A stretch of 64,000 bases of DNA from Clostridium beijerinckii (GTDB taxonomy: Bacteria > Bacillota > Clostridia > Clostridiales > Clostridiaceae), in contig CP029329.1 in the NCBI GenBank assembly GCA_003129525.1, positions 1,531,501-1,595,500 of the forward strand, in the 5' to 3' direction. Each line of letters starts with the position of its first letter. Position 1 is the stretch's first letter. The notes beneath the pieces are model-generated. The model was given only the letters and a program-made list of their open reading frames with translations. It made no database searches and was not told where the DNA came from. The position numbers and the translations under genes were made by a program. Below, one piece after another: positions 54,596 to 63,935 of this stretch.

Positions 54596-54632
54596 AGAAG
54601 TATCGATATATTGATACTTCTTCTATGTTTTT
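54596..54632. terminator. bidirectional terminator
   Basis: AGAAGTATC pairs with GATACTTCT around an 8-base loop, between the convergent RpiR and YhcH-like genes; followed by TCTATGTTTTT. Confidence 0.8.
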
Positions 54633-54636
54633 AGAA

Positions 54637-55089
54637 TTATTTAACTAGTACTTTACATACTGCTTTTTCAACAAAGTCATTATTTATTGATATCTTTGGC
54701 ATATGTATATCTTCTGGAAAGGTGATAATAAAGTCACCAACGAGTGATTTACAATAAGTTTGTACTGAACCAGAATATTTAATAAAGTCATCCTTTGGAT
54801 CATACTCTGTCACAGCATTTAAATTTGATACATCACTATAACCTAATAACTCTTGGCCTTTAAGTACTAAGTGAATATCTAAGTAATCTTTATGACCTTC
54901 AAAAAAACAATCCTCTTCTTTTAAACAAGTGTAAGAAAATCTATTGAGGAAAACATTATCCCCATCAATTTCGTTACGACCATGCTCTAAAGAAAGTAAA
55001 TCAGTATTTAAAATAAAGTCTATTGCTTTGTCTAAGTTAATATTTAATCCTTTATAACGATTTAAATCTTTAATCTTACCTATTATCAT
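54637..55089 (-). CDS. YhcH/YjgK/YiaL (NanQ-like, DUF386) family protein
   Basis: 150-residue cupin-like protein. E. coli YhcH (NanQ) opens or isomerises cyclic sialic acid to help its use; other members are linked to sugar-acid metabolism. Motifs: FEGHKDYLDIHLVLKGQELLGY with putative metal ligands Glu/His/Asp/His, and FPEDIHMPKIS with a further His. AAAGGAG lies before the ATG. It is transcribed away from the chemoreceptor gene and towards the RpiR gene. Its presence here is the best clue, beside NanA, that the cluster handles sialic acid. Confidence 0.87.
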   Translation of the reverse strand: MIIGKIKDLNRYKGLNINLDKAIDFILNTDLLSLEHGRNEIDGDNVFLNRFSYTCLKEEDCFFEGHKDYLDIHLVLKGQELLGYSDVSNLNAVTEYDPKDDFIKYSGSVQTYCKSLVGDFIITFPEDIHMPKISINNDFVEKAVCKVLVK

Positions 55090-55286
55090 AAAAATCTCCT
55101 TTTTGATTTATTATAGCATTAAATAAATAATATCAAATAAATATACTATAAAAAGAAACATGTTCCATTCAATGACAACAGGTTTCTAAAACTCTGTATA
55201 TTATTGGATTTATTAACTTTCTGTATTAATATTTGATATTAATAGCAAGACAATTGTTAAAATTAATAGGAAATGGGGAGTTTTTC

Positions 55287-57002
55287 ATGAAAACGTTTAA
55301 GAATTTTAAAATATCACAAAAACTAATATTATCTTTCACTATTGTTGCAATATTAATTGGGATTGTCGGTTTTATTGGAATATATAATATGAAAATTATT
55401 AATAATAATGCAGTTACTATGCATGATTATAATTTAGAAACAGTAAAAAATTTAACTACTATAAGACAAAATTTTGACGAGGTGCGTATTGACTTATTAA
55501 AACTTATATATGAAAAAAATAGTAATCCGCAAAATGATATTATAAAGAAGGATATAAATGAATTATTTAATCAAACTAATAATCTTATTGATTCATATGA
55601 GAAAAAATTAATTTCTAAATCAGAAGAAAAAATTTTTTTTCAGCTAAAAGAGAATTCAAAGGCATTCATTGATTCATCTAATTCAGCAATAAAATATGTT
55701 GATATGAATAATTATGATGCAGCAGAAGCTAGTACTGCTGTAATTAATCAAAATATAAAAAATGTATCTTCAAATATGAGTATATTAATAGCCAATTCTA
55801 TTAGTCAAGCTGATAATTCCTATGCATTGAATAACTCCAATTATAGAATTTCTTCATACGCTACAATTTCTATAGTAATATTAGGTTTTATTATTGCTAT
55901 TGCATTAGGATTATCACTATCACTTATGATTTCAAGAAAATTAAAAATGATAGTATTATTTGCTGAAGCTTTTGGAAATGGAGATTTAACTAAAGCTATA
56001 CAAGTTGATACAAAGGATGAAATAGGTAATCTTTCAAAATCATTAAACATTGCAAATAAAAATATAAAAAATCTAATAATTGAAATAATCAATGGTTCTA
56101 GTGATATAAGTGCAACAAGTGAAGAGCTTTCTGCAACCACTGAAGAAATTTCATCTCAAATGAATGTAGTAAATGAATCTACAAATCAAATATCCAAGAG
56201 AATACAAGACTTAAGTGATACTGCTGAAAATGTAACCGTTTCAGCAAAGGAAATAAGTATTACTACAAAGATTCTTGCAAAAAATGCAAGTGATGCAACA
56301 ATATCTGTAAGAGAAATAGAGAAGCGTGCTGTTGATATAAAAGATAAGGCATTAAAAAATATAGAACAAAGTAATTTAATTTACGATAAAAATCGTACAA
56401 ATATTCTAAAAGCTATCGAAAACTCTAAAGTTGTAGTAGAAGTTAAAGTCATGGCAGATTCTATTGGCAGCATAGCAGAACAAACTAATTTACTTGCTTT
56501 AAATGCTGCTATAGAAGCAGCAAGAGCAGGAGAACAAGGAAAAGGATTTGCTGTAGTTGCTGATGAAGTAAGAAAACTTGCTGAACAATCTTCACAAGCA
56601 GTTGCTATCATTCAAAAAATGGTATCAGAAGTTCAAAGTGCAGTCGGAAGTCTTTCGAAGAGTGGACAAGATGTTCTTGAATTTATGAGTGACAATGTAA
56701 AGCCAAGTTATGAATTTCTTATGAATACAGGTATGCAATATGAAAAGGACGCTGAATTTATGAAGAATCTAATAGGAGAATTTGCATCATCCTCAACACA
56801 AATGAATGAAGTGGTAATGAAAGTAGAAAGTGCTATACAAAACGTTTCGGAAGTAGCTAAACAATCTGCAGCTGGCTCTGAAGAAATATTGAGAAGTGTT
56901 AATGAAATAACATTTGCAACTTCTGACATTGCAGAATCTTCACAAAGTCAAGCTGAACTTTCACAAAAACTAAATGATATAGTACAAAAATTTAAAATAT
57001 AA
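55287..57002 (+). CDS. methyl-accepting chemotaxis protein
   Basis: About 571 residues. TM1 (~13-35), a four-helix-bundle sensory domain (about 36-190), TM2 (~193-217, [22 protein letters not shown]), HAMP, then the signalling domain with the hairpin tip [40 protein letters not shown]. There is no CheR-binding tail. Start set at the ATG at 55,287 with GGGGAG upstream. Lying between the YhcH-like gene and the transporter, it may sense the island's substrate (inference). Confidence 0.92.
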   Translation: MKTFKNFKISQKLILSFTIVAILIGIVGFIGIYNMKIINNNAVTMHDYNLETVKNLTTIRQNFDEVRIDLLKLIYEKNSNPQNDIIKKDINELFNQTNNLIDSYEKKLISKSEEKIFFQLKENSKAFIDSSNSAIKYVDMNNYDAAEASTAVINQNIKNVSSNMSILIANSISQADNSYALNNSNYRISSYATISIVILGFIIAIALGLSLSLMISRKLKMIVLFAEAFGNGDLTKAIQVDTKDEIGNLSKSLNIANKNIKNLIIEIINGSSDISATSEELSATTEEISSQMNVVNESTNQISKRIQDLSDTAENVTVSAKEISITTKILAKNASDATISVREIEKRAVDIKDKALKNIEQSNLIYDKNRTNILKAIENSKVVVEVKVMADSIGSIAEQTNLLALNAAIEAARAGEQGKGFAVVADEVRKLAEQSSQAVAIIQKMVSEVQSAVGSLSKSGQDVLEFMSDNVKPSYEFLMNTGMQYEKDAEFMKNLIGEFASSSTQMNEVVMKVESAIQNVSEVAKQSAAGSEEILRSVNEITFATSDIAESSQSQAELSQKLNDIVQKFKI

Positions 57003-57062
57003 AATTAATGTTAATAATATCTGGAATATGGTATATATTTTTTTTTATATTATTAGAAAGGT

Positions 57063-57113
57063 AAAAGCAAAGACAATAGAATCTAATTAATTATTCTATT
57101 CTTTGCTTTTTTG
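57063..57113 (+). terminator. terminator of the chemoreceptor gene
   Basis: AAAAGCAAAGA and ATAGAAT (with a two-base bulge) pair with ATTCTATTCTTTGCTTTT; T-run follows. Confidence 0.85.
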
Positions 57114-57190
57114 CATTTACATGGATAGGTGGATAACATGGATATATAAAGATTTAAAAAGCTATTTATATATAATATTCAATAGAATTG

Positions 57191-57235
57191 TGTAAACGTA
57201 TTAAGAAATAAAAAAATGCAAAAATATCGTTTACA
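57191..57235. promoter_or_regulatory. TGTAAACG inverted repeat at transporter promoter
   Basis: TGTAAACG (57,191-57,198) and CGTTTACA (57,228-57,235) are exact inverted copies, the second covering the -35 box. Read on the minus strand the second copy extends to TGTAAACGATATTT, matching a CcpA cre site (TGWAANCGNTNWCA) at 12 of 14 positions. Catabolite repression or an RpiR site are both possible. Confidence 0.5.
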
Positions 57236-57258
57236 AAAGTAAAAAGAGATGCTATAAT
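57230..57258 (+). promoter_or_regulatory. promoter of the ABC transporter operon
   Basis: TTTACA (57,230-57,235), 17-base spacer, TATAAT (57,253-57,258). Confidence 0.8.
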
Positions 57259-57345
57259 CAAAACAGATGAAGCGATACTCCAAAAAAAATAAAAAAAGGG
57301 AGTGGTACTTCAAATAAAATGTTAAAAAATATGGAGGGTAAAATA

Positions 57346-58989
57346 ATGAAAAATAAAAAAATGGTTGCCTTACTTTTAACAGGAATTATGTCATTATCAT
57401 TAATTGGATGTGGAGGTGCAAACAAAGGATCAAATGGAAGTGCAGAAGCTACTAATATTATGTATTCAAATGGAGGACCAGTTGAATTTTTTGAAACACC
57501 TTGGTTAAATCCAGGAAGTTATACATATTCAAAGGTATTGTATGATCACTTAATAGTTGCAGATGAGAATTTAAAACCTTCTGAAGGACAATTGGCAAAA
57601 GATTATTCTTTAAGTAAAGATGGTACTGAATTGATATTCAATTTAAGAGATGATATTTACTGGCATGATGGAGAAAAAATCACTCCACAAGACATTAAAT
57701 GGAGTATAGAATATTCTTTAAAAACTGCTGTATTAAATCAAGTATTTATTAATACTTTCAAAGCTATAAAAGGTAGTGACGCTTATATAGATAAAACGGC
57801 TGAATCAATAGATGGTATAGTTATCGATGGTAACAAAATAACTATTACGTTTAATAAAGTAGCACCAGATGCATTATTAACTTTCACACAATTTGCACCA
57901 TTACCTGAGAAATATTTTAAAGATGTTGATCCATTAAGGTTCCAACAAGCAGAATACTTCCAAAAACCTATTGGATCTGGTCCATTTAAAATAGGGGAAG
58001 TAAGCATGAATGATTATGCTACTTTAGTACCATTTGATAAGTACTACAATGGAGTGCCTAAATATGATATTCAATTAACTCCAAGCCCTGGGGACAGTGA
58101 TCCTAACTTAGTTAACAATGCAAAATCAAACATGTTAGATTTTGGATACACTAAGACTGTTTCCGATATTAAAGCACTTAAAGACTCTAAAGACGTTACA
58201 TTAAATAAAGTTGATGTTAGATATACTCGTTTATTATATGTAAATAAATTTAATAAAAAAGATGGAACAAAATCTCCACTTTCTGATGTAAGAGTACGAC
58301 AAGCCCTTAAATATGGTATTGATATGAATACTATATCTAAAAGCTTATATGATGGAACAGTAATTCCAGCAAACAGCTTAACTCCAGATGGACCTGATAA
58401 AGTTGAAGGATTAGAAAATTATGATTATAATCCAACAAAGGCTAAAGAATTATTAGCTCAAGCAGGTTGGGATCCAAATTATACATTAAATGTTGTTTAC
58501 TATTACACAGATCAATTAACAGTTGATCTTATGACTACAATTCAATCTCAACTAAAAGAAATTGGTGTTAATATGAAATTTAAATTAGTTGAAGGCGACT
58601 TAGCTTCAATACTTTGGAAAGCACCAGCTGATCAAAAGAACGGCCCAAGTGCTGTAGATTGGGATATGGCTTATGCAGCTAATGCAGCATTATCAATGCA
58701 TGAATACTATGACAGATATAGAGAAGGTTCACCATCAAACTCTCATACTCCAGCAGATGAAAAATTAAATGCATTAATTGATGCAACAAATTCTTCTATG
58801 GATACTGAAGTACAAAAAAATGCATTCTTCGAATTACAAAAGTATGAAAATGAAACATTGTTTAGTATTCCACTATATTATCAACCAATTTATGTAATCC
58901 AAAGTAATAAAGTAGATACTGGTATTGAAAAATATGGTAATCCTCAATTTAACTACAACTGGAATATTCAAAATTGGACACTTAAATAA
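57346..58989 (+). CDS. family 5 (peptide/nickel-type) ABC substrate-binding lipoprotein
   Basis: About 547 residues. A lipoprotein signal with lipobox LIGC (Cys22), then an SBP_bac_5 fold: LAKDYSLSKDGTELIFNLRDDIYWHDGEKITPQDIKWSIEY is the family signature region, and DVRVRQALKYGIDMNTI lies in the middle. Members bind peptides, nickel or, as in the Sat system of Haemophilus ducreyi, sialic acid. The NanA-like gene in the same operon favours sialic acid or a related compound. Start ATG at 57,346 behind GGAGGG (an earlier ATG at 57,319 lacks a site). A hairpin separates it from the permease genes. Confidence 0.92.
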   Translation: MKNKKMVALLLTGIMSLSLIGCGGANKGSNGSAEATNIMYSNGGPVEFFETPWLNPGSYTYSKVLYDHLIVADENLKPSEGQLAKDYSLSKDGTELIFNLRDDIYWHDGEKITPQDIKWSIEYSLKTAVLNQVFINTFKAIKGSDAYIDKTAESIDGIVIDGNKITITFNKVAPDALLTFTQFAPLPEKYFKDVDPLRFQQAEYFQKPIGSGPFKIGEVSMNDYATLVPFDKYYNGVPKYDIQLTPSPGDSDPNLVNNAKSNMLDFGYTKTVSDIKALKDSKDVTLNKVDVRYTRLLYVNKFNKKDGTKSPLSDVRVRQALKYGIDMNTISKSLYDGTVIPANSLTPDGPDKVEGLENYDYNPTKAKELLAQAGWDPNYTLNVVYYYTDQLTVDLMTTIQSQLKEIGVNMKFKLVEGDLASILWKAPADQKNGPSAVDWDMAYAANAALSMHEYYDRYREGSPSNSHTPADEKLNALIDATNSSMDTEVQKNAFFELQKYENETLFSIPLYYQPIYVIQSNKVDTGIEKYGNPQFNYNWNIQNWTLK

Positions 58990-59014
58990 AATTTTAAACA
59001 TAACAAAAAATAAA

Positions 59015-59042
59015 TGGTGAACTGATTAAATTCAGTTCACCA
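59015..59042 (+). other. intercistronic hairpin
   Basis: TGGTGAACTGA (59,015-59,025) pairs perfectly with TCAGTTCACCA (59,032-59,042), without a T-run. Located between SBP and permease genes, it may protect the SBP mRNA or reduce read-through so that binding protein is made in excess. Confidence 0.65.
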
Positions 59043-59064
59043 AGTCTCAAAAAAGGAGGAAAAT

Positions 59065-60024
59065 ATGTTAAAGTTTACCGTAAAAAGATTACTCAGTTTA
59101 ATTCCCATGGTATTTGTAATAACATTCATTATATACTTTGCCCTTGATTTAACACCAGGAGATGCAGTATCGCATATGATTAGTCCAGAAATGTTAGCAA
59201 ATGTTGATGCTTCAAAGCTGGATGAAATTCGTGCATCTTATGGATTGAATGATCCATTTCTAATTCGTTATTTTAAATGGCTTGGTCAGCTACTAACAGG
59301 TAATTTTGGATATAGTTTAACTAGTGGGGTTCCTATAGCTGATGAGTTAAAGAAATTAATACCTGCAACTTTAGAATTATCAATAGCTGCATTATTAATA
59401 TCAACAATACTTGGTAGTTTGTTAGGTCTAATCAGTGCAATTCGTCGTGGTACTATTGAAGAAGGTGTATTAACTGTAGCAGGAATGATTGGGGTATCTA
59501 TTCCAGAATTCTTCTTTGGTATGGTTATGATATTAATTTTTGCACTGAATTTAGATTGGCTTCCAGTAGGAGGACGTATGGCACCAGGGAAAAAAGAATT
59601 CTTTGACCGCATTCAATACTTAATTATGCCAGCACTTGTTTTAGGAATATCTTTAACAGCTGGAGTTATGAGATATTCTCGTTCAAGTATGTTAGATACA
59701 ATGAACAAAGAGTATATCCGTACAGCAAGAAGTAAGGGTTTACCAGAATGGCGTGTAAATTTAGTTCATGGATTTAGAGTAGCTTTAACACCTGTAATAG
59801 TTTTAGTAGGATTTAGACTACCTACATTGATTGGAGGATCAGTTGTTATTGAAACAATCTTTAGATGGCCAGGCGTTGGTAGTGCGTTTGCTACAGCAAT
59901 TCGTGCTCAAAACTACTCGTTAGTTATGATGATTGCATTGTTCTCAGTAATTGCAGTTTTACTTGCAAGTTTAATCGTAGATGTTGCAACAGCTTTACTT
60001 GACCCACGTGTTAAGTTAGATTAG
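59065..60024 (+). CDS. ABC transporter permease, DppB/OppB type
   Basis: 319 residues with six membrane helices; first helix LIPMVFVITFIIYFAL, the EAA-loop near RTARSKGLPEWRVNLVHGFRVALTPV and the ending DPRVKLD typical of OppB/DppB. It pairs with the next permease to form the channel. The gene uses CGT/CGC for most arginines (about ten against four AGA), unlike the AGA-dominated housekeeping genes. AAAAGGAGG precedes the ATG. Confidence 0.94.
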   Translation: MLKFTVKRLLSLIPMVFVITFIIYFALDLTPGDAVSHMISPEMLANVDASKLDEIRASYGLNDPFLIRYFKWLGQLLTGNFGYSLTSGVPIADELKKLIPATLELSIAALLISTILGSLLGLISAIRRGTIEEGVLTVAGMIGVSIPEFFFGMVMILIFALNLDWLPVGGRMAPGKKEFFDRIQYLIMPALVLGISLTAGVMRYSRSSMLDTMNKEYIRTARSKGLPEWRVNLVHGFRVALTPVIVLVGFRLPTLIGGSVVIETIFRWPGVGSAFATAIRAQNYSLVMMIALFSVIAVLLASLIVDVATALLDPRVKLD

Positions 60025-60033
60025 GAGGGTACT

Positions 60034-60963
60034 ATGGCAGAATTAAATGTAAAAAGAAGTAAATTTGATCGTAAACTTGATAAAATTAAAGAATTAGAAG
60101 AGTCAGGACAATTAAAAAATCAAAATGTCAATCGTACACTAAGAAAATTTCTTAATAATAAACTAGCTCTTGCTGGAGCAGGGATATTTATAATTATTTT
60201 GGTAGCTTCAATATTGGCACCACTGCTAACTTCATATGATCCTCTTAAAGCAGACATGAATAGTGTATTACAATCACCATCAGCAAATCACTTTTTTGGA
60301 ACGGATAAAGTTGGAAGAGATGTATTCTCAAGAGTTTTATATGGTGGAAGAATCTCAATATTCATTGGTTTAGGTAGTGCACTTGGTTGTGCCCTTATAG
60401 GTGTATTACTTGGTTGTTATGGAGGATATAAAGGTGGATGGTTTGATAAAATAGTATTACATATTTCAGAAGTATTTATGTCATTTCCACAACTAGTTCT
60501 TGTATTACTACTTGTAACAATACTTGGACAAAGTTTAACAAACTTAATTGTAATATTTATTTTAACTGGATGGGGTAGCGTATACCGTATGGCTCGTTCG
60601 CAAATATTAACAATTCGTGAAGAAGAATATGTACAATCACTTAAAGCTTTTGGACTAAATGAATTTCTAATATGTTATAAACACATGTTACCAAATGCAA
60701 TTGGGCCAATAGTTGTTAATATAACATTAAGTACAGCAATGTTTATTTTACAAGAAGCATCATTAAGTTTCTTAGGATTAGGAGTTCCATTAGAAATAGC
60801 AACTTGGGGTAATATCCTAAATGCTGCACAAGATATGTTTACATTACAAAATAACTGGTGGTTATGGTTGCCTGTCGGCATAACAATTTCATTATTTGTT
60901 ATGGGCATAAACTTTCTTGGTGATGGTATTCGTGATACTACAGATCCAACACAACAAGGTTAG
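60034..60963 (+). CDS. ABC transporter permease, DppC/OppC type
   Basis: 309 residues: a basic N-terminal tail, the OppC_N helix (LALAGAGIFIIILVASILAPLL), HFFGTDKVGRDVFSRVLYGGRISI, EAA-loop near YVQSLKAFGLNEFLICYKHMLPN, and six helices in all. The ending GDGIRDTTDP is typical. Starts ten bases after the first permease, with the ribosome site AGGAGGG overlapping its end. CGT arginine codons are again frequent. Confidence 0.94.
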   Translation: MAELNVKRSKFDRKLDKIKELEESGQLKNQNVNRTLRKFLNNKLALAGAGIFIIILVASILAPLLTSYDPLKADMNSVLQSPSANHFFGTDKVGRDVFSRVLYGGRISIFIGLGSALGCALIGVLLGCYGGYKGGWFDKIVLHISEVFMSFPQLVLVLLLVTILGQSLTNLIVIFILTGWGSVYRMARSQILTIREEEYVQSLKAFGLNEFLICYKHMLPNAIGPIVVNITLSTAMFILQEASLSFLGLGVPLEIATWGNILNAAQDMFTLQNNWWLWLPVGITISLFVMGINFLGDGIRDTTDPTQQG

Positions 60964-60974
60964 GAGGTAAAGAT

Positions 60975-61985
60975 ATGGAAGATAGACCTATTATTTCGGT
61001 AAAAAACTTAAAAACGTACTTTTATACTAATCAAAGATGTAATAAAGCAATCAATGGAGTGTCTTTCCAAGTAAAGAAAGGTAAAACCCTTTGTGTTGTA
61101 GGAGAATCTGGTTGTGGTAAGAGCGTAACAGCATCGTCAATTATGCAGTTATTGCCAAAACTTTCTCGTATTGAACAAGGCGAGATTATATATCATGGTG
61201 ACAAAGGTGATATAAGAATAGATAAGTTAGAGAGAAATGGTAAAGAAATGCGCCATTTAAGAGGACAGGATATTGCAATGATATTCCAAGATCCTATGAC
61301 AGCATTGAATCCTGTATATACAATAGGATATCAAATAATGGAAAATATTCTTTCTCATGAAAAAGTAACTAAGAAAGAAGCTTACGATAGAGCACTAAAA
61401 TTATTAATAGATATGGGAATCCCTTTTCCAGAACAAAGAATTAATGAGTATCCACATCAATTTTCAGGTGGTATGCGTCAAAGGGCAATGATAGCACTAG
61501 CTATGAGTTGTAATCCAAAAGTATTAATAGCAGATGAACCTACAACAGCTCTTGATGTTACAATCCAAGCTCAAATATTTGAACTTATGGATAAACTAAA
61601 GAGAGATTATGATACAGCAATACTTTTAATTACTCATGATATGGGAGTTGTTGCTGAATTAGCTGATGAAGTAGCAGTAATGTATATGGGAAATATCATT
61701 GAATCTGGAACCGCAAGAGAAGTATTAAAAACATCTGCTCATCCATACACAGAAGCTTTATTAAAATCAATTCCTATCTTAGGAAAAGGAAGAGAACAAG
61801 AATTACATCCAATAAAAGGTTCAACACCAGATCCATTTGATAGACCAATAGGATGTCAATTTGCTCCAAGATGTAATTATGCATGTGAAAAGTGTAATAC
61901 AATGCCTGGAGAAGAGATGACAAGTGGAACACATATGGTACGTTGTTGGAATCATAAAGAGGTGATGAAGAATGGAAACAAATAA
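60975..61985 (+). CDS. ABC transporter ATPase, DppD/OppD type
   Basis: 336 residues. Walker A GESGCGKSVT, Q-loop FQDPMTALNP, signature FSGGMRQRAMIA, Walker B VLIADEPTTALD, H-loop LITHDMG. The C-terminal oligopeptide-ABC extension has a cysteine cluster (CQFAPRCNYACEKC) that in DppD/OppD homologues may hold an Fe-S cluster. AGGAGG precedes the ATG; overlaps the next ATPase by 14 bases. Confidence 0.95.
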   Translation: MEDRPIISVKNLKTYFYTNQRCNKAINGVSFQVKKGKTLCVVGESGCGKSVTASSIMQLLPKLSRIEQGEIIYHGDKGDIRIDKLERNGKEMRHLRGQDIAMIFQDPMTALNPVYTIGYQIMENILSHEKVTKKEAYDRALKLLIDMGIPFPEQRINEYPHQFSGGMRQRAMIALAMSCNPKVLIADEPTTALDVTIQAQIFELMDKLKRDYDTAILLITHDMGVVAELADEVAVMYMGNIIESGTAREVLKTSAHPYTEALLKSIPILGKGREQELHPIKGSTPDPFDRPIGCQFAPRCNYACEKCNTMPGEEMTSGTHMVRCWNHKEVMKNGNK

Positions 61986-63003
61986 CAAAGAAGTTTTATT
62001 GGAACTAAAAGGTCTTAAAACTTTATTCCCAGTTAAATCAGGTTTTTTTAATAAAGTAAGTAACTATGTAAAAGCAGTAAATGGTATTGATTTAACTATA
62101 TACAGAGGAGAAACTCTTGGACTTGTAGGAGAATCAGGATGTGGGAAGACTACTCTTGGAAAATCAATTCTTCAATTAGTAAAGCCTACCCATGGAGAAA
62201 TGATTTATGATTTTAAACAATATGGTGGTAAGAAAGATTTAAGAAAATTAAATGCAGAGGAAATGGATTTAGCTCGTAAAAAGATGCAAATAGTATTTCA
62301 AGATCCACAATCTTCATTAAATCCATCTTTTACCATATATCAATCATTATCAGATCCACTAAAGAAATTTGGAGTAACACTAAAAGAAGATAGACGTATA
62401 TTAATTGGAGATATTCTAGAAGCAGTAAATATGCGTCGTGAATATATGGATAGATATCCACATGAATTTTCAGGCGGACAAAGACAAAGAATTGGTATAG
62501 CTAGAGCCCTTTGTATTAATCCAGAGTTAATAGTATGTGATGAATCAGTTTCAGCATTAGATGTATCTATACAAGCACAGGTGTTAAATCTATTAATGAA
62601 GATAAAAAGTGAAAGAGATTTAACATATATATTTATAACTCATGATTTAAGTGTTGTAGAATACATAAGTGATCGAATAGCTGTAATGTATCTAGGAAGA
62701 ATTGTAGAACTTGCAGAAACATCACAAATATTTAATAATACATTACATCCATATACACAAGCTCTATTATCAGCTATTCCAATAGCTGATTTAGATAAAA
62801 AAGGAAAACGTATCATTTTGGAGGGTGATGTACCTAGTCCAGTAAACCCACCATCAGGATGTCATTTTCATCCACGTTGCATAAAGTGCATGGACATATG
62901 TAAAAAAGAAGAACCTGAATTAAAGAAATATGTTATAAATGGAGAAGACCACTTCGTTGCATGTCATTTAGCACAACAAAATATGAATAAAAAAGGAGAA
63001 TAA
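61972..63003 (+). CDS. ABC transporter ATPase, DppF/OppF type
   Basis: 343 residues. Walker A GESGCGKTTL, Q-loop FQDPQSSLNP, signature FSGGQRQRIGIA, Walker B LIVCDESVSALD, H-loop FITHDLS, and a C-terminal CHFHPRCIKCMDIC cluster. Second ATPase of the heterodimer. The start overlaps the upstream gene, with GAGGTGATGAAG as ribosome site. The aldolase begins two bases after its stop. Confidence 0.95.
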   Translation: METNNKEVLLELKGLKTLFPVKSGFFNKVSNYVKAVNGIDLTIYRGETLGLVGESGCGKTTLGKSILQLVKPTHGEMIYDFKQYGGKKDLRKLNAEEMDLARKKMQIVFQDPQSSLNPSFTIYQSLSDPLKKFGVTLKEDRRILIGDILEAVNMRREYMDRYPHEFSGGQRQRIGIARALCINPELIVCDESVSALDVSIQAQVLNLLMKIKSERDLTYIFITHDLSVVEYISDRIAVMYLGRIVELAETSQIFNNTLHPYTQALLSAIPIADLDKKGKRIILEGDVPSPVNPPSGCHFHPRCIKCMDICKKEEPELKKYVINGEDHFVACHLAQQNMNKKGE

Positions 63004-63005
63004 CA

Positions 63006-63935
63006 ATGAGTAAATTTGACATTAAAGCCTTTAAAGGTGTAATTCCAGCTGTATTAACAGTATTTGACAAGGAAGAGAATATTGATGAAGTAGGTATGAG
63101 ACAATTAGTTTCATTCTTAATAGGTAAAGGTGTAAACGGACTTTATTTAACTGGGTCAACTGGAGAAGGTTTCACAATGACTTCAGAAGAAAGAAAAAAA
63201 GTTGTTGAAATAGTAATGGACGAAACAGCAGGTAGAGTACCAGTTGTAGTTCATGTAGGAGCTATTGGAACAAAAATTTCAATCGATCTTGCTAAGCATG
63301 CTGAAAGTGTTGGAGCAGATGGTATCTCAAGTGTACCTCCTTTCTACTGGAAGTTTAATGAAGATCAAATAGTTAATTATTATACAGATATAGCAAATTC
63401 ATGCAGTCTTCCAATGATAGTATACAATGTACCTCTTGCAGGATTACTTGGAATGAATGCTATAAAGCGTTTAGCTGCAGTTGAAAATATTAAGGGAATT
63501 AAATACACTGCATTATCTTTATATGAAATAACACAAATAAAAGATGAAGTTGGAGAAGACTTCTTAGTTTATTCTGGTGCTGATGAAATGGCTGCCCAAG
63601 GGTTGCTTTCAGGAGCTGATGGAATAGTTGGATCTTTCTATAACATAATGCCAGAATTATTTATAAATATCTTTAATGCAGTTCAAAATAAGGATCTAGA
63701 TGAAGCAAAAAAACTACAAAAACAAGCTGTAGAAGTTATAATGTATGCATTACAATTACCATCATTTTATGCTGGAATGAAAGTAGTTTTAAAATGGTTG
63801 GGTGTAAATGGCGGATATTGCCGTAGACCATTCCAAAATTTAACATCAGAAGATGAAGTTAAATTCAAAGAAGGATTTAAGAAGTTAAAAGAAACTTATG
63901 ATTTAAAAGGAATTGATTTCTTAGATGCCCTATAA
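63006..63935 (+). CDS. nanA: N-acetylneuraminate lyase-like aldolase (DapA/NanA family)
   Basis: 309 residues, TIM-barrel aldolase. It should split N-acetylneuraminate (or a related 2-keto sugar acid) into pyruvate and an amino sugar. Residues aligned by motif with E. coli NanA: TGSTGEG substrate loop, Tyr140 (YNVP), Schiff-base Lys166 with Thr168 (IKYT), Asp193-Glu194 (GADEM) and Ser210 in GSFYNIM; MKVVLKWLG ... CRRPF also follow NanA. These favour NanA over dihydrodipicolinate synthase. Lies at the 3' end of the ABC operon, two bases after the ATPase. The exact substrate is inferred. Confidence 0.85.
   Translation: MSKFDIKAFKGVIPAVLTVFDKEENIDEVGMRQLVSFLIGKGVNGLYLTGSTGEGFTMTSEERKKVVEIVMDETAGRVPVVVHVGAIGTKISIDLAKHAESVGADGISSVPPFYWKFNEDQIVNYYTDIANSCSLPMIVYNVPLAGLLGMNAIKRLAAVENIKGIKYTALSLYEITQIKDEVGEDFLVYSGADEMAAQGLLSGADGIVGSFYNIMPELFINIFNAVQNKDLDEAKKLQKQAVEVIMYALQLPSFYAGMKVVLKWLGVNGGYCRRPFQNLTSEDEVKFKEGFKKLKETYDLKGIDFLDAL

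Larger units (their letters stand above)
57003..57345. other. intergenic region upstream of the transporter operon
   Basis: Contains the chemoreceptor terminator (57,063-57,113), the transporter promoter (57,230-57,258) with the TGTAAACG inverted repeat, and an ~80-base leader. No gene is evident. Confidence 0.65.
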
